From positions 401,871 to 465,870 of the forward strand of contig JAFWCB010000004.1 of the NCBI GenBank assembly GCA_017537025.1: a stretch of 64,000 nucleotides of DNA, given 5' to 3'. The notes under the pieces are model-generated. The model searched no databases. It was not told the DNA's origin and worked only from the letters and a program-made list of their open reading frames with translations. Both the position numbers and the translations under genes were made by a program. Source of the DNA: Sediminibacterium sp. (GTDB lineage Bacteria > Bacteroidota > Bacteroidia > Chitinophagales > Chitinophagaceae). This document shows positions 45,461-55,281 of the stretch, piece by piece (position 1 is the stretch's first letter; each line of letters starts with the position of its first letter).

Positions 45461-48400
45461 TTATCTGTTTAGTAATCCCGCTTTCTTTAACAAGTTACGA
45501 TTTTGTCTATTTCTAATGATTTTATAAGCCATCATATATATAACAGGTAATACAAATAGTGTGAGGATAGTGCTGGTAACTAATCCGCCGATCACTACTG
45601 TAGCAAGGGGCCTTTGCGATTCAGACCCGATACCGGTACTAAAAGCAGCAGGAGAGAGGCCAATAGCTGCCATGAGTGCCGTCATTACTACCGGGCGAAC
45701 CCTCGATACAACACCTTCATGAATTGCTTTTTTCAACGGTATCTTTTTTTCCAGATTATGCCTGAATTGCGTGATGAGAATCACGCCATCTTGCACACAT
45801 ATACCTGCTAATGCAATAAAACCTATTCCGGCAGAAATACTAAAATTCATATCGCGGATATGTAATGCTAGAATTCCTCCCATTAAGGCAAATGGCACAT
45901 CTAAAAGTACGATCACAGCATCTTTTACATTATTAAAAGCTATGAATAATAATACAAAGATGAGAAGCAAGCAAATAGGAACAACGGTTAATAGTGTGCC
46001 TTCGGCTCTTTCCTGATTTTCGAATTCTCCATTCCAAGTTATTGAATAGCCATCTGGCAACTTGAGTTGTTCTCCGATTGTTTTTTGGGCTTCTGCAATA
46101 GTTCCGCCTAAATCCCGATCTCTCACACTAAACTTTACACCAATATATCGGCTATTATTATCTCTATAGATGAAGGCCGGGCCTGTTAAGAATTTAATTT
46201 CTGCGATATTTTTTAAAGGGACCTTATATCCATTACCTGTGGGTACCATAAGTGCTTCTACTTTTGCGTCATCATCTCTATAACTTTTTAAATACCTGAT
46301 TCTTACATCAAAACGCTTTTCATTATCATAGAGAATAGTAGCTGCTTTACCTCCAATGGCCATTTCAATAACCGAGTTTGCATCGGCAACACTCACGCCA
46401 TATAAGGCCATTTTTTGTTGATCTAATTCTATCCTAAATTCAGGCTGTCCTACATTTCTAAATTCTCCCAAGTCTTTAACACCGTGAATTTTTTTAAGAA
46501 TAGCCTGTGCCTCAGCCGATTTTTCTTCCAATACATTGAAATTAGGTCCGAATATCTTGAGCGCATTTTCAGCCGGAATACCGGCTACTGCTTCCGCCAC
46601 ATTATCACTGATAGGTTGCGCAAAATTGAAATTGATACCTTTAAATATGGCTAAAGATTTTGCCATTTCAGCAACCAGTTCGTCTATATTCCTATTCGTC
46701 TTCCATTCATTTTTGGGATATAGATCTACTGCAATTTGTACATTTGAAAAACCTTTAGGATCGGTTCCGTCGTTGGTTCTTCCCACCTGTACCATCACTT
46801 CTTTTACTTCGGGAAATGTCTTTAATATATGATGCATTCTCTCACCATATTCGTAGGAGTTATTCAATGATGAACTGATCGGTAACTGTGCCGTAATCCA
46901 AAGTGCTCCTTCATTGAGCTTTGGTAGAAACTCAGTTCCTAACCATCTGGTTGAATAAAAACAAATAGCCATGGCGCTGAATGCAATAACTAAAGTTGTT
47001 CTGGGGAAACGAAAATTAATGGCCGCAACCTTGTCTACAAATTTTTCTAATCCACTCACAATAGGATTATGTTTCTCTCTAACATTCTTACGTAGGAGTA
47101 CACTAGCTAAAGCGGGTACTAATGTGAGTGTATACAATAAGGCACCTAACAACGCAAAACCTAAGGTGTAGGCGAGGGGGGAGAACATTTTACCCTCCAC
47201 TTTTTGGAAAGCAAATATTGGAAGTAAGCAAGTAATAATAATTAACTTGGAAAAGAAAATAGCTTTTGCTTTTTCAATAGATACCTGTTTAAATACGCCC
47301 AATTTAATGAGGCGGTTATATTTTTCCATCCCTATTTCCTTTGCCATATGATCCATGGCCACAAAAATTCCTTCTACCATTACAACCGCTCCATCTATGA
47401 TAATTCCAAAGTCTACGGCGCCCATAGATAAAAGATTGGCTGTCATACCCTTGATACGCATACAGGTAAATGCAAATAAAAGAGCTAGAGGAATTACAAC
47501 GGCAACGATAACAGTGGTGCGCCATTCCGCCATAAACAAGAAAACTACCACTGTAACTAACAAAATTCCTTCTATTAAATTATGGATCACAGTTTCTGTA
47601 CAAAAATCCATTAAGGTAGTTCTATCGTAGTATGTTTTGATTTGTATGTCTTGTTTAGCAAGAATCTTATTAAGCTCTTCTACTTTGGTATGAATTTTAG
47701 CTAATACTTGACGAGGATTTTCTCCTTTACGCATCACCAGAATACCTTCGATCACATCGGGTTGTACCCCTCTGCTCACTTTTCCTAATCTTGGTTTTCC
47801 CGACTCTTTAACTTCAGCAACATTGCGAACAAGGATGGGAACATTATTAATATTGGTAACAATAATATTTTTAATTTCTTCAATATTATTTAGCAAGCCA
47901 ATACCCCTTACTACAAACGCCTGTTCATTTTTTTCTATAACATCGCCGCCAACATTCACATTGCTTTTGTTAACCGCATTAAACACATCCAGTGCGGTAA
48001 AACCATATTTCGTTAATAACCCCGGATTAACGCGGATCTCAAAAGTTTTCTCTTCACCTCCAAATGAGTTCACATCTGCAATACCAGAAACCGATTTGAA
48101 CTGACGATCTAAATACCATTCCTGAACAGTAGTTAAATCTCTAATCGATTTAGTATGGCTGGTTAGTGTATACCGATATACCTCATCGGTGGGTCCGTAG
48201 GGTGGTTCTATTTCTGCTTTAACTCCATCGGGTAAGTCAATATTTAATAAACGGCTTAATACTTGCTGTCTTCCAAAACCATCATCTACATCATCTTCAA
48301 AAATGATTCTTACATAGGATAAGCCAAATGAAGAAATGGTGCGTAAATTGATTTTTTTCTGAACAGAGTTCAGCTCGGTTTCAATGGGTATAGTAATAAA

Positions 48401-48598
48401 TTTTTCAACCTCTTCAGCACTTCTTCCGGGCCATTGGGTAATGATAATAATTTGGGTATTGGTTACATCAGGAAAGGTATCAATCGGTGTTTTTATATAT
48501 GACCAAATACCAACACCTACCATTACGATTGTAAAAAAGAAAATCATCAATCGATGGCGAAGTGAAAAATATATTATGTTTTTTATAAAGCTATTCAT
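45461..48598 (-). CDS. czcA: HME-family RND heavy-metal efflux pump (CzcA type)
   Basis: The 1045-residue protein has twelve membrane helices and two large periplasmic loops. The TM4 motif at Asp396-Glu409, DFGIIIDGAVVMVEG, has the DFGxxxDGAVxxxE pattern of Zn/Co/Cd or Ni/Co pumps rather than the pattern of Cu/Ag CusA pumps. N-terminal VFPDVTNTQ-like SDTFPDVTNTQIIIITQWPG and the FSNVQIAVDL piece are normal. It exports divalent cations with proton counterflow. It is the third gene of the tripartite set TolC-like, MFP, RND, 22 bases after the adaptor gene. Confidence 0.93.
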   Translation of the reverse strand: MNSFIKNIIYFSLRHRLMIFFFTIVMVGVGIWSYIKTPIDTFPDVTNTQIIIITQWPGRSAEEVEKFITIPIETELNSVQKKINLRTISSFGLSYVRIIFEDDVDDGFGRQQVLSRLLNIDLPDGVKAEIEPPYGPTDEVYRYTLTSHTKSIRDLTTVQEWYLDRQFKSVSGIADVNSFGGEEKTFEIRVNPGLLTKYGFTALDVFNAVNKSNVNVGGDVIEKNEQAFVVRGIGLLNNIEEIKNIIVTNINNVPILVRNVAEVKESGKPRLGKVSRGVQPDVIEGILVMRKGENPRQVLAKIHTKVEELNKILAKQDIQIKTYYDRTTLMDFCTETVIHNLIEGILLVTVVVFLFMAEWRTTVIVAVVIPLALLFAFTCMRIKGMTANLLSMGAVDFGIIIDGAVVMVEGIFVAMDHMAKEIGMEKYNRLIKLGVFKQVSIEKAKAIFFSKLIIITCLLPIFAFQKVEGKMFSPLAYTLGFALLGALLYTLTLVPALASVLLRKNVREKHNPIVSGLEKFVDKVAAINFRFPRTTLVIAFSAMAICFYSTRWLGTEFLPKLNEGALWITAQLPISSSLNNSYEYGERMHHILKTFPEVKEVMVQVGRTNDGTDPKGFSNVQIAVDLYPKNEWKTNRNIDELVAEMAKSLAIFKGINFNFAQPISDNVAEAVAGIPAENALKIFGPNFNVLEEKSAEAQAILKKIHGVKDLGEFRNVGQPEFRIELDQQKMALYGVSVADANSVIEMAIGGKAATILYDNEKRFDVRIRYLKSYRDDDAKVEALMVPTGNGYKVPLKNIAEIKFLTGPAFIYRDNNSRYIGVKFSVRDRDLGGTIAEAQKTIGEQLKLPDGYSITWNGEFENQERAEGTLLTVVPICLLLIFVLLFIAFNNVKDAVIVLLDVPFALMGGILALHIRDMNFSISAGIGFIALAGICVQDGVILITQFRHNLEKKIPLKKAIHEGVVSRVRPVVMTALMAAIGLSPAAFSTGIGSESQRPLATVVIGGLVTSTILTLFVLPVIYMMAYKIIRNRQNRNLLKKAGLLNR

Positions 48599-48620
48599 CC
48601 TTCTCTTTTAGTATGGGTAT

Positions 48621-49715
48621 TTATTTTTTTTGAAGCAAGGAGTTGAAGATTAATAATCCTCTTTTTGAGATATATGGCTCTCCGTCGGATACTCCTTCGG
48701 CAATATAAGTCCAATCTCCTGCTTTTTTCAATATAGATATCTCCCTTATTTCTACCTGATTCCTGCTTCGATAAATGAGGATATAGTTTTTAGAGTTATC
48801 AAAAATGATAGCACTAGATTTTATCGCCAAAGCCTTTCTGCCTGTACTATTAAAAACAGATATGGTACTAAACATCTCCGGTTTTAGCAACATATTTGGA
48901 TTAGCCAGTTTCAATCGAATTTTTTGAATTTTATTATTGGGATCTAACACCTCACTTACTTTGTCTACCGTGGTGGAAAATACTTTATCGGGGTAAGCAA
49001 TTACTCTTACATCTGCTCTATATCCTTCTTTTACTCTGCTTATATCGGATTCATAAACATTGGCATACACCCAAACGTTTTGAAGATTAGAAATAGTAAA
49101 AAGATTATCGGCCATATCACTTCTAATGAAATTACCCGGATTAGATTTTTTCTCTACTATGTATCCATCTATAGGAGATTTAATGTCAAAAGTTCCACCC
49201 GCTTTTGTATTGCCACCGCCATTGATGCTTAAGAGATTAATAATTTTCTCTTTTACAGCTAATGCTTTTGCGTAATTATTTTTGGCCTCCGTTAAATCTT
49301 TCTCACTGGCTATACCTTTTTCATACAATTGCTGTGTATTTTTTAGTTGTCTTTCTGTAATAGCAATATCTGCATCAGAAGATTTTAGATCGCTATAGCT
49401 TCCTGCAATATCCGCACTTCTTAACGTGGCTAATAATTGCCCTTTGTATACTTTATCTCCAATAGATACCGGCATAGATACAATAACCCCACTTACATTG
49501 GGGAATACTTTTACCACTTTATTTTCATCAAATACGATTTGTCCACTTAATTGCAGCTCATCTTCCATCACTTTTTCTTTAATGGTATCTATAGTGATCA
49601 GCTTAAACATGGAGTCTTGTATAAGTGGTGTTTCCGCTTGTACAACAGGTTTTGGTTTGTCCTTACAGGCTACAAAAGAAAGGAGTATTACAGGGATCAA
49701 AATTATGTTTCGCAT
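48621..49715 (-). CDS. czcB: RND periplasmic adaptor lipoprotein (CzcB type)
   Basis: The protein starts at ATG 49715 (MRNIILIPVILLSFVAC), with a lipobox Cys at the end of the leader. It contains the membrane fusion features: FPNVSGVIVSMPVSIGDKVYKGQLLATL (first lipoyl half), a coiled coil (LKSSDADIAITERQLKNTQQLYEKGI and so on), KSPIDGYIVEKKSNPGNFIRS (second lipoyl half) and a beta barrel. It bridges the inner membrane pump to the outer membrane channel. It begins ten bases after the channel gene stop. Confidence 0.93.
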   Translation of the reverse strand: MRNIILIPVILLSFVACKDKPKPVVQAETPLIQDSMFKLITIDTIKEKVMEDELQLSGQIVFDENKVVKVFPNVSGVIVSMPVSIGDKVYKGQLLATLRSADIAGSYSDLKSSDADIAITERQLKNTQQLYEKGIASEKDLTEAKNNYAKALAVKEKIINLLSINGGGNTKAGGTFDIKSPIDGYIVEKKSNPGNFIRSDMADNLFTISNLQNVWVYANVYESDISRVKEGYRADVRVIAYPDKVFSTTVDKVSEVLDPNNKIQKIRLKLANPNMLLKPEMFSTISVFNSTGRKALAIKSSAIIFDNSKNYILIYRSRNQVEIREISILKKAGDWTYIAEGVSDGEPYISKRGLLIFNSLLQKK

Positions 49716-49725
49716 ATCACACAAA

Positions 49726-51027
49726 TTAATTGAGAATATCTTTTCCGATTAAAAATTGTAGTTCTTCTTTTGAAAGAGCCAGGTTTAGTTTTTGTTGAAA
49801 GTATCGGGTTTTAGTATCTGTATAGTCGTTGTAAAAATCCAAAAATTCTAATAGACTGATTTGTTTAAGCCGATAGCTTTCTAACATATTCGAAAATATT
49901 TTTTGATATGTTGAATAAAAATCTGCCAGAGATGTTGTTTGTTGCTTTTCTGTGAGAAGTAATTTTTGATATGCCGCAATCACACTATTTTGAAGATCAG
50001 TAGCGGCACTTTCTACTATAGCTTTTTGCTGATTTACATTAGCTGCTGCGGCTTTTATATTTCCTTTATTTTTATTTAAAACGGGAATGGGTAAGGAAAT
50101 ACCAAGACCCACATAATTGGGCTGAAAATTAGAATTCCTGTCGAAATTGGGACCCAGGGTAACATCAGGCACCTTTAATGCTTGTTGATAAGCTAAAGAC
50201 TTTTGGTAAAACCGAGTGGTTTCTTCCTGTAATTTGTAATATGGATTTGTAGTTAGGGCTAAAGTTACGATGGAGTCTAATGATAATTTTGAGCTTGTTT
50301 TATTATAAGTAGGATTCAAAGGAGTTATAAAAACGGATTCTTTTTTTATTTGCAGAATCGTTTTAATATCATTTTGGGTATCGGCTATGGATTTTTTAAG
50401 ATCGGTGATATCTTGTTGGAGTGCAATAACTAAGGCTTGTACCCTTACCAAATCTTTCTGTGCAATATTACCAAGTTTATAACCTGCTTCTAAACCATTT
50501 TGCAGGATGAATAATTGTTGCAACTGTTCATTATATAAACTTAGCAGCTCAAGCTGTTGTTGAATAGTATAGAAATCCTGATGTAATTGATATCTTAGAT
50601 TTCTGATTAAATCTGCTAACTGCCAACTGCTTATAACGGCATTGCTACTGGCAATATCAATTAATTTACCTCTTTTTTTAGCAGTTAAAATCAGTTGCTG
50701 AACCTGAATAAAGTACTGACCACTATAAGTTCCATCTTCATTAACACCATAGGGAAACATTTTCCCATTTGCAGCAATAACCTGATCGGTATTGAGTACC
50801 GGATTTTGCCAATATTTGGCTTGCTCTACTAAAGCTTTTTGTGCATCAATATTGTAGTGGGCAGCCAGTAACAAGTAACTGCTATCCATAAAAATTTTAT
50901 CACATTGAGAAAGCGTAAGTTTTAAAGAATCCGACTTGTCTTGTGCACTACAAATAGATGCTGAAGAAAGATTTAATACGACAAAAAGGAAGACAGAAAA
51001 TGTAAAGATTGATTTATTTTGGTACAT
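49726..51027 (-). CDS. czcC: TolC-like outer membrane channel of the metal efflux system (CzcC type)
   Basis: The 433-residue protein has a signal peptide and two TolC-like repeats of long helices and strands: NIDAQKALVEQAKYWQNPVLNTDQVI, the IASSNAVISSWQLADLIRNL-type helix and IKAAAANVNQQKAIVESAATDLQNSV, plus LKQISLLEFLDFYNDYTDTKTRYFQQKL near the end. It forms the exit duct. It is the first gene of the six-gene unit that runs to the ParB-fold gene. A terminator of the neighbouring secDF lies upstream of its promoter region. Confidence 0.92.
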   Translation of the reverse strand: MYQNKSIFTFSVFLFVVLNLSSASICSAQDKSDSLKLTLSQCDKIFMDSSYLLLAAHYNIDAQKALVEQAKYWQNPVLNTDQVIAANGKMFPYGVNEDGTYSGQYFIQVQQLILTAKKRGKLIDIASSNAVISSWQLADLIRNLRYQLHQDFYTIQQQLELLSLYNEQLQQLFILQNGLEAGYKLGNIAQKDLVRVQALVIALQQDITDLKKSIADTQNDIKTILQIKKESVFITPLNPTYNKTSSKLSLDSIVTLALTTNPYYKLQEETTRFYQKSLAYQQALKVPDVTLGPNFDRNSNFQPNYVGLGISLPIPVLNKNKGNIKAAAANVNQQKAIVESAATDLQNSVIAAYQKLLLTEKQQTTSLADFYSTYQKIFSNMLESYRLKQISLLEFLDFYNDYTDTKTRYFQQKLNLALSKEELQFLIGKDILN

Positions 51028-51141
51028 AATTTTCTTACTACAAACTCATTTCCATTTAATACAATATGAAATAACAACTAAAAGTTTGATATTCAATCGA
51101 TTGCTTATATCATGCAACTAGATTTAAGCTACTTTTAACAA

Positions 51142-51169
51142 CAAACCCCGACACATGTGCCGGGGTTTG
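51142..51169 (-). terminator. Terminator downstream of secDF
   Basis: A 9-bp perfect GC-rich stem (CAAACCCCG at 51142-51150 with CGGGGTTTG at 51161-51169), extended by a palindromic CACA/TGTG core, lies 20 bases after the secDF stop. The following T tract is short, so termination efficiency is uncertain. Confidence 0.75.
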
Positions 51170-51188
51170 AAACAAGGTTACATAATTG

Positions 51189-54100
51189 TTATTTACTTAG
51201 CGACTTTCCTTTACCAAAGTCAACTAAAATGGGCGCTGCTACAAATATGGATGAATAGGTACCTGTAATAACCCCAATTAACATCGCAAACGCAAAACCT
51301 CTGGTAACTTCTCCTCCAAAAATGAAGAGGATAAGGATCGTAAGGAATACGGTGAGGGATGTCATAATCGTACGACTCAATGTTTCATTAATCGCCCGAT
51401 TAATAATAGAAGCATTATCGCCACCTTTCATCAACTTGGCATCTTCTCTAATTCTATCATATACAATTACAGTATCATTCATAGAGAAACCGATTACGGT
51501 TAGTACCGCTGCTATGAAATGCTGATCAATTTCTAATGGGAACGGTACTACTTTACGCAAGAAACTAAATACAATCAATGTTACGAATACATCGTGCAAT
51601 AAAGCTACGATAGTACCTAATGAGTATCTCCAATCGCGGAATCGGATAAAGATATACAAACAGATAACCAAGATGGCGAATATGGTAGCTTTTTGTGCTC
51701 CCGCTTTTAAATCGTCTGATATGGTAGGTAATACGGTTTGTGAACGCTGTTTGTACACTGTTTCAAATGTATTAAAACTAGTACCGGCAGGTAATTGTTT
51801 ACTAACCCCCTTAAATAATAAGCCTTCCACCTCAGTATCGATATTCGTACCGGTTTCCTTGATTTTGTAGGAGGTAGTAATATTTACTTGATTCTTGGTA
51901 TCAACGGTTTTCACAATAGGGGCTTCCCCAAATACTACTTTTAATTCATCTCTGATTTCATCAGTATTTACCGGCTTATCGAATTTGATTGTATAGCTTC
52001 TACCACCTGAGAATTCAACGCCTTCATCAAACCCATTAAAGAAAGAAGCAACTCCTAAAATTAGGATGATACCAGATAATCCGTATGCATACTTTCTGTA
52101 TTCGATGAATTTGAAAGCTGCATGTTTGAAAATTTTACGAGATATATCTGTGAAATATTCAAAGTGACGATTTTTATTAGTGTAGATATCTGTTATTAAA
52201 CGAGATACCAAAATACCGCAGAATAAAGAAAGGAGGATACCGATGATTTGCGTAGTAGCAAAACCCAGAACCGGACCTAGTCCAAAATAAGCCAGTATGA
52301 TGGCGGTTAAAAGAGTGGTAACGTGCGCATCTAATACCGGAGATAAGGATCTTCTATATCCATCATTCACTGCCGTAGCATAATTTTTACCCTTCGATAA
52401 CTCTTCTTTGATCCGCTCGAAAATAATTACGTTCGTATCTACTGCCATACCAATGGTAAGTACTAAACCGGCGATACCGGGCGCAGTAAGTGTGAAGCCA
52501 AGCGCGCTTAACACACCAATAGTAAAGAGTAGGTTCAATATCAACGCAATATTAGCAACCCAACCGGCTGTATTAAAGTACAGCAGCATTAGGGCAAAAA
52601 TTACAATGAAAGAAACCAAGAAAGCCAATCCACCACCTTTTACGGATTCTTTACCAAGGGTTGGACCAACCTGCTGAAACTGAACAATCTTAGCAGGAGC
52701 AGGCAGTTTACCACTCTCTAAAATTTCTGCCAAATCCTTAGCTTCTTTTAATGAGTAGTTACCGGATATTTGGGAGTTACCTGTTGTAATCGGATCGTTT
52801 ACATTAGGTGCAGAGTACACGAAATTATCAAGTACAATGGCAATTGGTTTACCCACATTTCTGGTTGTCATTTTAGCCCAAATAGTGGTACCGATTTTAT
52901 CCATATTCATGCGGATAGCGATTCTTCCACGCTCATCAAAATCCTGAGCGGCATTAGATACATGATCTCCTTCTAATTCTGCTTGTCCGTTATCGAGTGT
53001 TTTAACACCATAGAGCGTAAGGATATCTTTAAATTTAGGATCATTAGATTCTGCCTTACCATACATGAATGTAAGATTAGAAGGGAAAAGATTTTTTACA
53101 GACTCCAACGCTAAATAATCATTCAAAGTGCCCGTATCTTTTGACTGTACATAACCTAAAGCAGCAGGGAAAATAGTTTTACCATTTTCGCCTTGATAAG
53201 GCTGATTAAATTGTACAATACGTAATAAAGGATTTTGGTTTAGCTTATTTTTTGCGGTATCAACTTTCGCTGTTTTATTGGTATCCGTTCCTGAAACACT
53301 GGATAGGGTAGCCGTTTTAGTAGTATCTCCTTTAGTTGAAGCAACTGTAGTAGCCGTAGTTTTAGCTTTAGCAGTATCTGTTTTGGTTGCAGTAGCCGTT
53401 GTTGCCTTGGTTCCATTTAAATAATCCTGAATAGATTTATCTGCTGCAACGATAGCTGATTGTAAATCTTTACTCTCTAATGTATATACTTCAAAGAATT
53501 GAAGGTTAGCGGTAGATTGTAAATAGGCGCGAACGCGTTCTTTATCGTTTACGCCGGCTAATTCAATATTGATGATACCTTTTGTAATATCAGGATTGAT
53601 ATTAGCAGAAGCTACACCAAAACGGTCGATACGGGTGCGTAGAATACGATAGGTATTATTAAATGCAGCTTTTGATTGCTCTCTCAAATAATTGATTACA
53701 GCATCATTGCTTGCGTCTATTTTTATTTTTCCGTTACTACGTGTCACGAAAAAGGGAGCTAATTGAGTAGTAGGATTAGCTTTTTTAAATTCTTCTCCAA
53801 ACAAAGTGATTAGATCGGCACCACTATTTGCTTTACGATTAACGGCGCTTTCAATTGCTTTATTGATAGAAGCGTCTTTGGTGAAGTTGGCAAGAGATTT
53901 AATAAGTCCATCTAAACCCACTTCCATCGTAACGCTCATACCACCTTGCAAATCCAAGCCAAGCATTAATTCTTTTTCTTTGGCGTTACGGTATGTTGTT
54001 AAACCAAATGCGAGTTTGGTGTCTTTAGTACTATCTAATAATCTTTGTAAACGATCTTTTTTTAGATCATTTAATGAATCGCTATAAGCAGCTTGTAATT

Positions 54101-54272
54101 CTTTATTACCCGGATATTGTTTTTCGGGTGTGGGAAATCTTTTTAACCAAGAAGTTGCTTTTTCTTCCATGGCCGATTCGTGGTTACGAACAAACCAGGT
54201 AAATGAAAGTTGGTACAAACAAATCAATGTAAGTGCAATGGCAAAAAAACGCACTAAACCTTTCAGTTGCAT
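51189..54272 (-). CDS. secDF: Fused SecDF protein translocation subunit
   Basis: The 1027-residue protein fuses SecD and SecF, as usual in Bacteroidota. It shows GLDLQGGMSVTMEVGLDG (SecD D1), GIAGLVLTIGMAVDTNVIIFERIKEEL (SecD D5/D6), EGVEFSGGRSYTIKF (SecF) and TVIGFSMNDTVIVYDRIRED (SecF D6). It uses the proton motive force to pull secreted proteins across the inner membrane with SecYEG. YajC, its usual partner, is encoded 5 kb away. Residues about 284-344 are a Thr/Ala/Lys-rich low-complexity insertion in the SecD periplasmic part. A TATCTTTG box lies upstream. Confidence 0.96.
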   Translation of the reverse strand: MQLKGLVRFFAIALTLICLYQLSFTWFVRNHESAMEEKATSWLKRFPTPEKQYPGNKELQAAYSDSLNDLKKDRLQRLLDSTKDTKLAFGLTTYRNAKEKELMLGLDLQGGMSVTMEVGLDGLIKSLANFTKDASINKAIESAVNRKANSGADLITLFGEEFKKANPTTQLAPFFVTRSNGKIKIDASNDAVINYLREQSKAAFNNTYRILRTRIDRFGVASANINPDITKGIINIELAGVNDKERVRAYLQSTANLQFFEVYTLESKDLQSAIVAADKSIQDYLNGTKATTATATKTDTAKAKTTATTVASTKGDTTKTATLSSVSGTDTNKTAKVDTAKNKLNQNPLLRIVQFNQPYQGENGKTIFPAALGYVQSKDTGTLNDYLALESVKNLFPSNLTFMYGKAESNDPKFKDILTLYGVKTLDNGQAELEGDHVSNAAQDFDERGRIAIRMNMDKIGTTIWAKMTTRNVGKPIAIVLDNFVYSAPNVNDPITTGNSQISGNYSLKEAKDLAEILESGKLPAPAKIVQFQQVGPTLGKESVKGGGLAFLVSFIVIFALMLLYFNTAGWVANIALILNLLFTIGVLSALGFTLTAPGIAGLVLTIGMAVDTNVIIFERIKEELSKGKNYATAVNDGYRRSLSPVLDAHVTTLLTAIILAYFGLGPVLGFATTQIIGILLSLFCGILVSRLITDIYTNKNRHFEYFTDISRKIFKHAAFKFIEYRKYAYGLSGIILILGVASFFNGFDEGVEFSGGRSYTIKFDKPVNTDEIRDELKVVFGEAPIVKTVDTKNQVNITTSYKIKETGTNIDTEVEGLLFKGVSKQLPAGTSFNTFETVYKQRSQTVLPTISDDLKAGAQKATIFAILVICLYIFIRFRDWRYSLGTIVALLHDVFVTLIVFSFLRKVVPFPLEIDQHFIAAVLTVIGFSMNDTVIVYDRIREDAKLMKGGDNASIINRAINETLSRTIMTSLTVFLTILILFIFGGEVTRGFAFAMLIGVITGTYSSIFVAAPILVDFGKGKSLSK

Positions 54273-54320
54273 ATTAGTAACGGTTTACAAATGGTGAATC
54301 CGATTGTTTTTTCGGGGTGG

Positions 54321-54328
54321 CAAAGATA
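54321..54328 (-). promoter_or_regulatory. -7 promoter box of secDF (TATCTTTG on the minus strand)
   Basis: The minus strand reads TATCTTTG, matching TAnnTTTG, 48 bases before the secDF ATG. No typical -33 TTTG is found at the usual spacing. Confidence 0.5.
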
Positions 54329-54397
54329 GGGGAATGAAGCCTAAAATGGGCATGAGATTACCCACCAAAACCCATGTATAGATTTTTTTACTAATAT

Positions 54398-54865
54398 TTA
54401 TCTAAATGATACCAGCGTTACGTCGAAATATAGGGGTGAGTTTGCCGGTATGGTTGTTCCACTACCTACACAACTATATGCCAATGAAGAAGGAATAACC
54501 ATTCTTATTCTTCCGCCCGCTTTCAATAGCGGAATGGTAATTTGCCAGCCTTGGATAACACTCGATAGACTCAGCGGAACTGCATTAGCTGATGCATCAA
54601 AAGTGCTGCCATTTAATAACTTACCGGTATATATTACACTAACAGTTGAGGAAAGATTAGGGCTAGCACCGGTTCCGGCAGCAACTATTTCATATAGTAT
54701 ACCACTGCTATGCTCAGTAAAATTGATACTATTTGAGGTACAAAAAGCAACCATGGCGGTTCTTTCGGAGGCCGGAGTAGCAGGCGTACAGCCTGTTTCA
54801 GCAGTTTTACCACATCCTGCCACCATTATTGTGGCAATAATCAATCCTAATACTAAATACTTCAT
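54398..54865 (-). CDS. FKBP-type peptidyl-prolyl isomerase lipoprotein
   Basis: The 155-residue protein has a lipobox leader (MKYLVLGLIIATIMVAGC) and an FKBP domain: SVIYTGKLLNGSTFDASANAVPLSLSSVIQGWQITIPLLKAGGRIRMVIPSSLAYSCVGSG in pieces, ending PANSPLYFDVTLVSF. The Tyr in IYTGKLLNG, Phe-Asp in TFDAS and Tyr in LAYSC correspond to FKBP active-site positions. It helps fold periplasmic or surface proteins. A small two-helix membrane protein gene precedes it by 11 bases and may be co-transcribed. Confidence 0.9.
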   Translation of the reverse strand: MKYLVLGLIIATIMVAGCGKTAETGCTPATPASERTAMVAFCTSNSINFTEHSSGILYEIVAAGTGASPNLSSTVSVIYTGKLLNGSTFDASANAVPLSLSSVIQGWQITIPLLKAGGRIRMVIPSSLAYSCVGSGTTIPANSPLYFDVTLVSFR

Positions 54866-54876
54866 TCTTTTATTTT

Positions 54877-55218
54877 TTAAAGATTTATATCGCTGCTTTT
54901 TGGCTGCTTTTGTGCTTGTTTATTTTTCTTGGCGCTTATTTCTAAATATCGTTGTTCTTGCATTTCCCAGTGGAATCGCCGGTAGAAAAAAGCTACAAAA
55001 AAAGACAGTAGCATGATAGCCATGAACAATACCAGCGCGCTCATTTTGGCATTGGCTACCATGGTTGCCCGCTCGTACCAACCGGAGAAAATAAAAGCCA
55101 CCACTAAGGCTCCTACCGCAAATCCGGCCGATAATCCCCTGATAAATATTCTGGCACTATGCTTTTCCCGGATCCTGTTTTCCTTCCAATAAACCCAAAA
55201 TTCATCCTCTGTGCGCAT
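54877..55218 (-). CDS. Small membrane protein with two helices, unknown function
   Basis: The 113-residue protein has a charged N-terminus (MRTEDEFWVYWKENRIREKH), two hydrophobic helices (about 29-46 and 60-80) and a Lys/Gln-rich C-terminal tail (EISAKKNKQAQKQPKSSD). No recognisable family. It lies 11 bases upstream of the FKBP lipoprotein gene on the same strand, so the two may be one transcript. Confidence 0.6.
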   Translation of the reverse strand: MRTEDEFWVYWKENRIREKHSARIFIRGLSAGFAVGALVVAFIFSGWYERATMVANAKMSALVLFMAIMLLSFFVAFFYRRFHWEMQEQRYLEISAKKNKQAQKQPKSSDINL

Positions 55219-55281
55219 GTCGCGAAATTAATCGTTATAAGATGAATAAAAAGCCTTTATTTTCGTTAAGTATTTATAATC

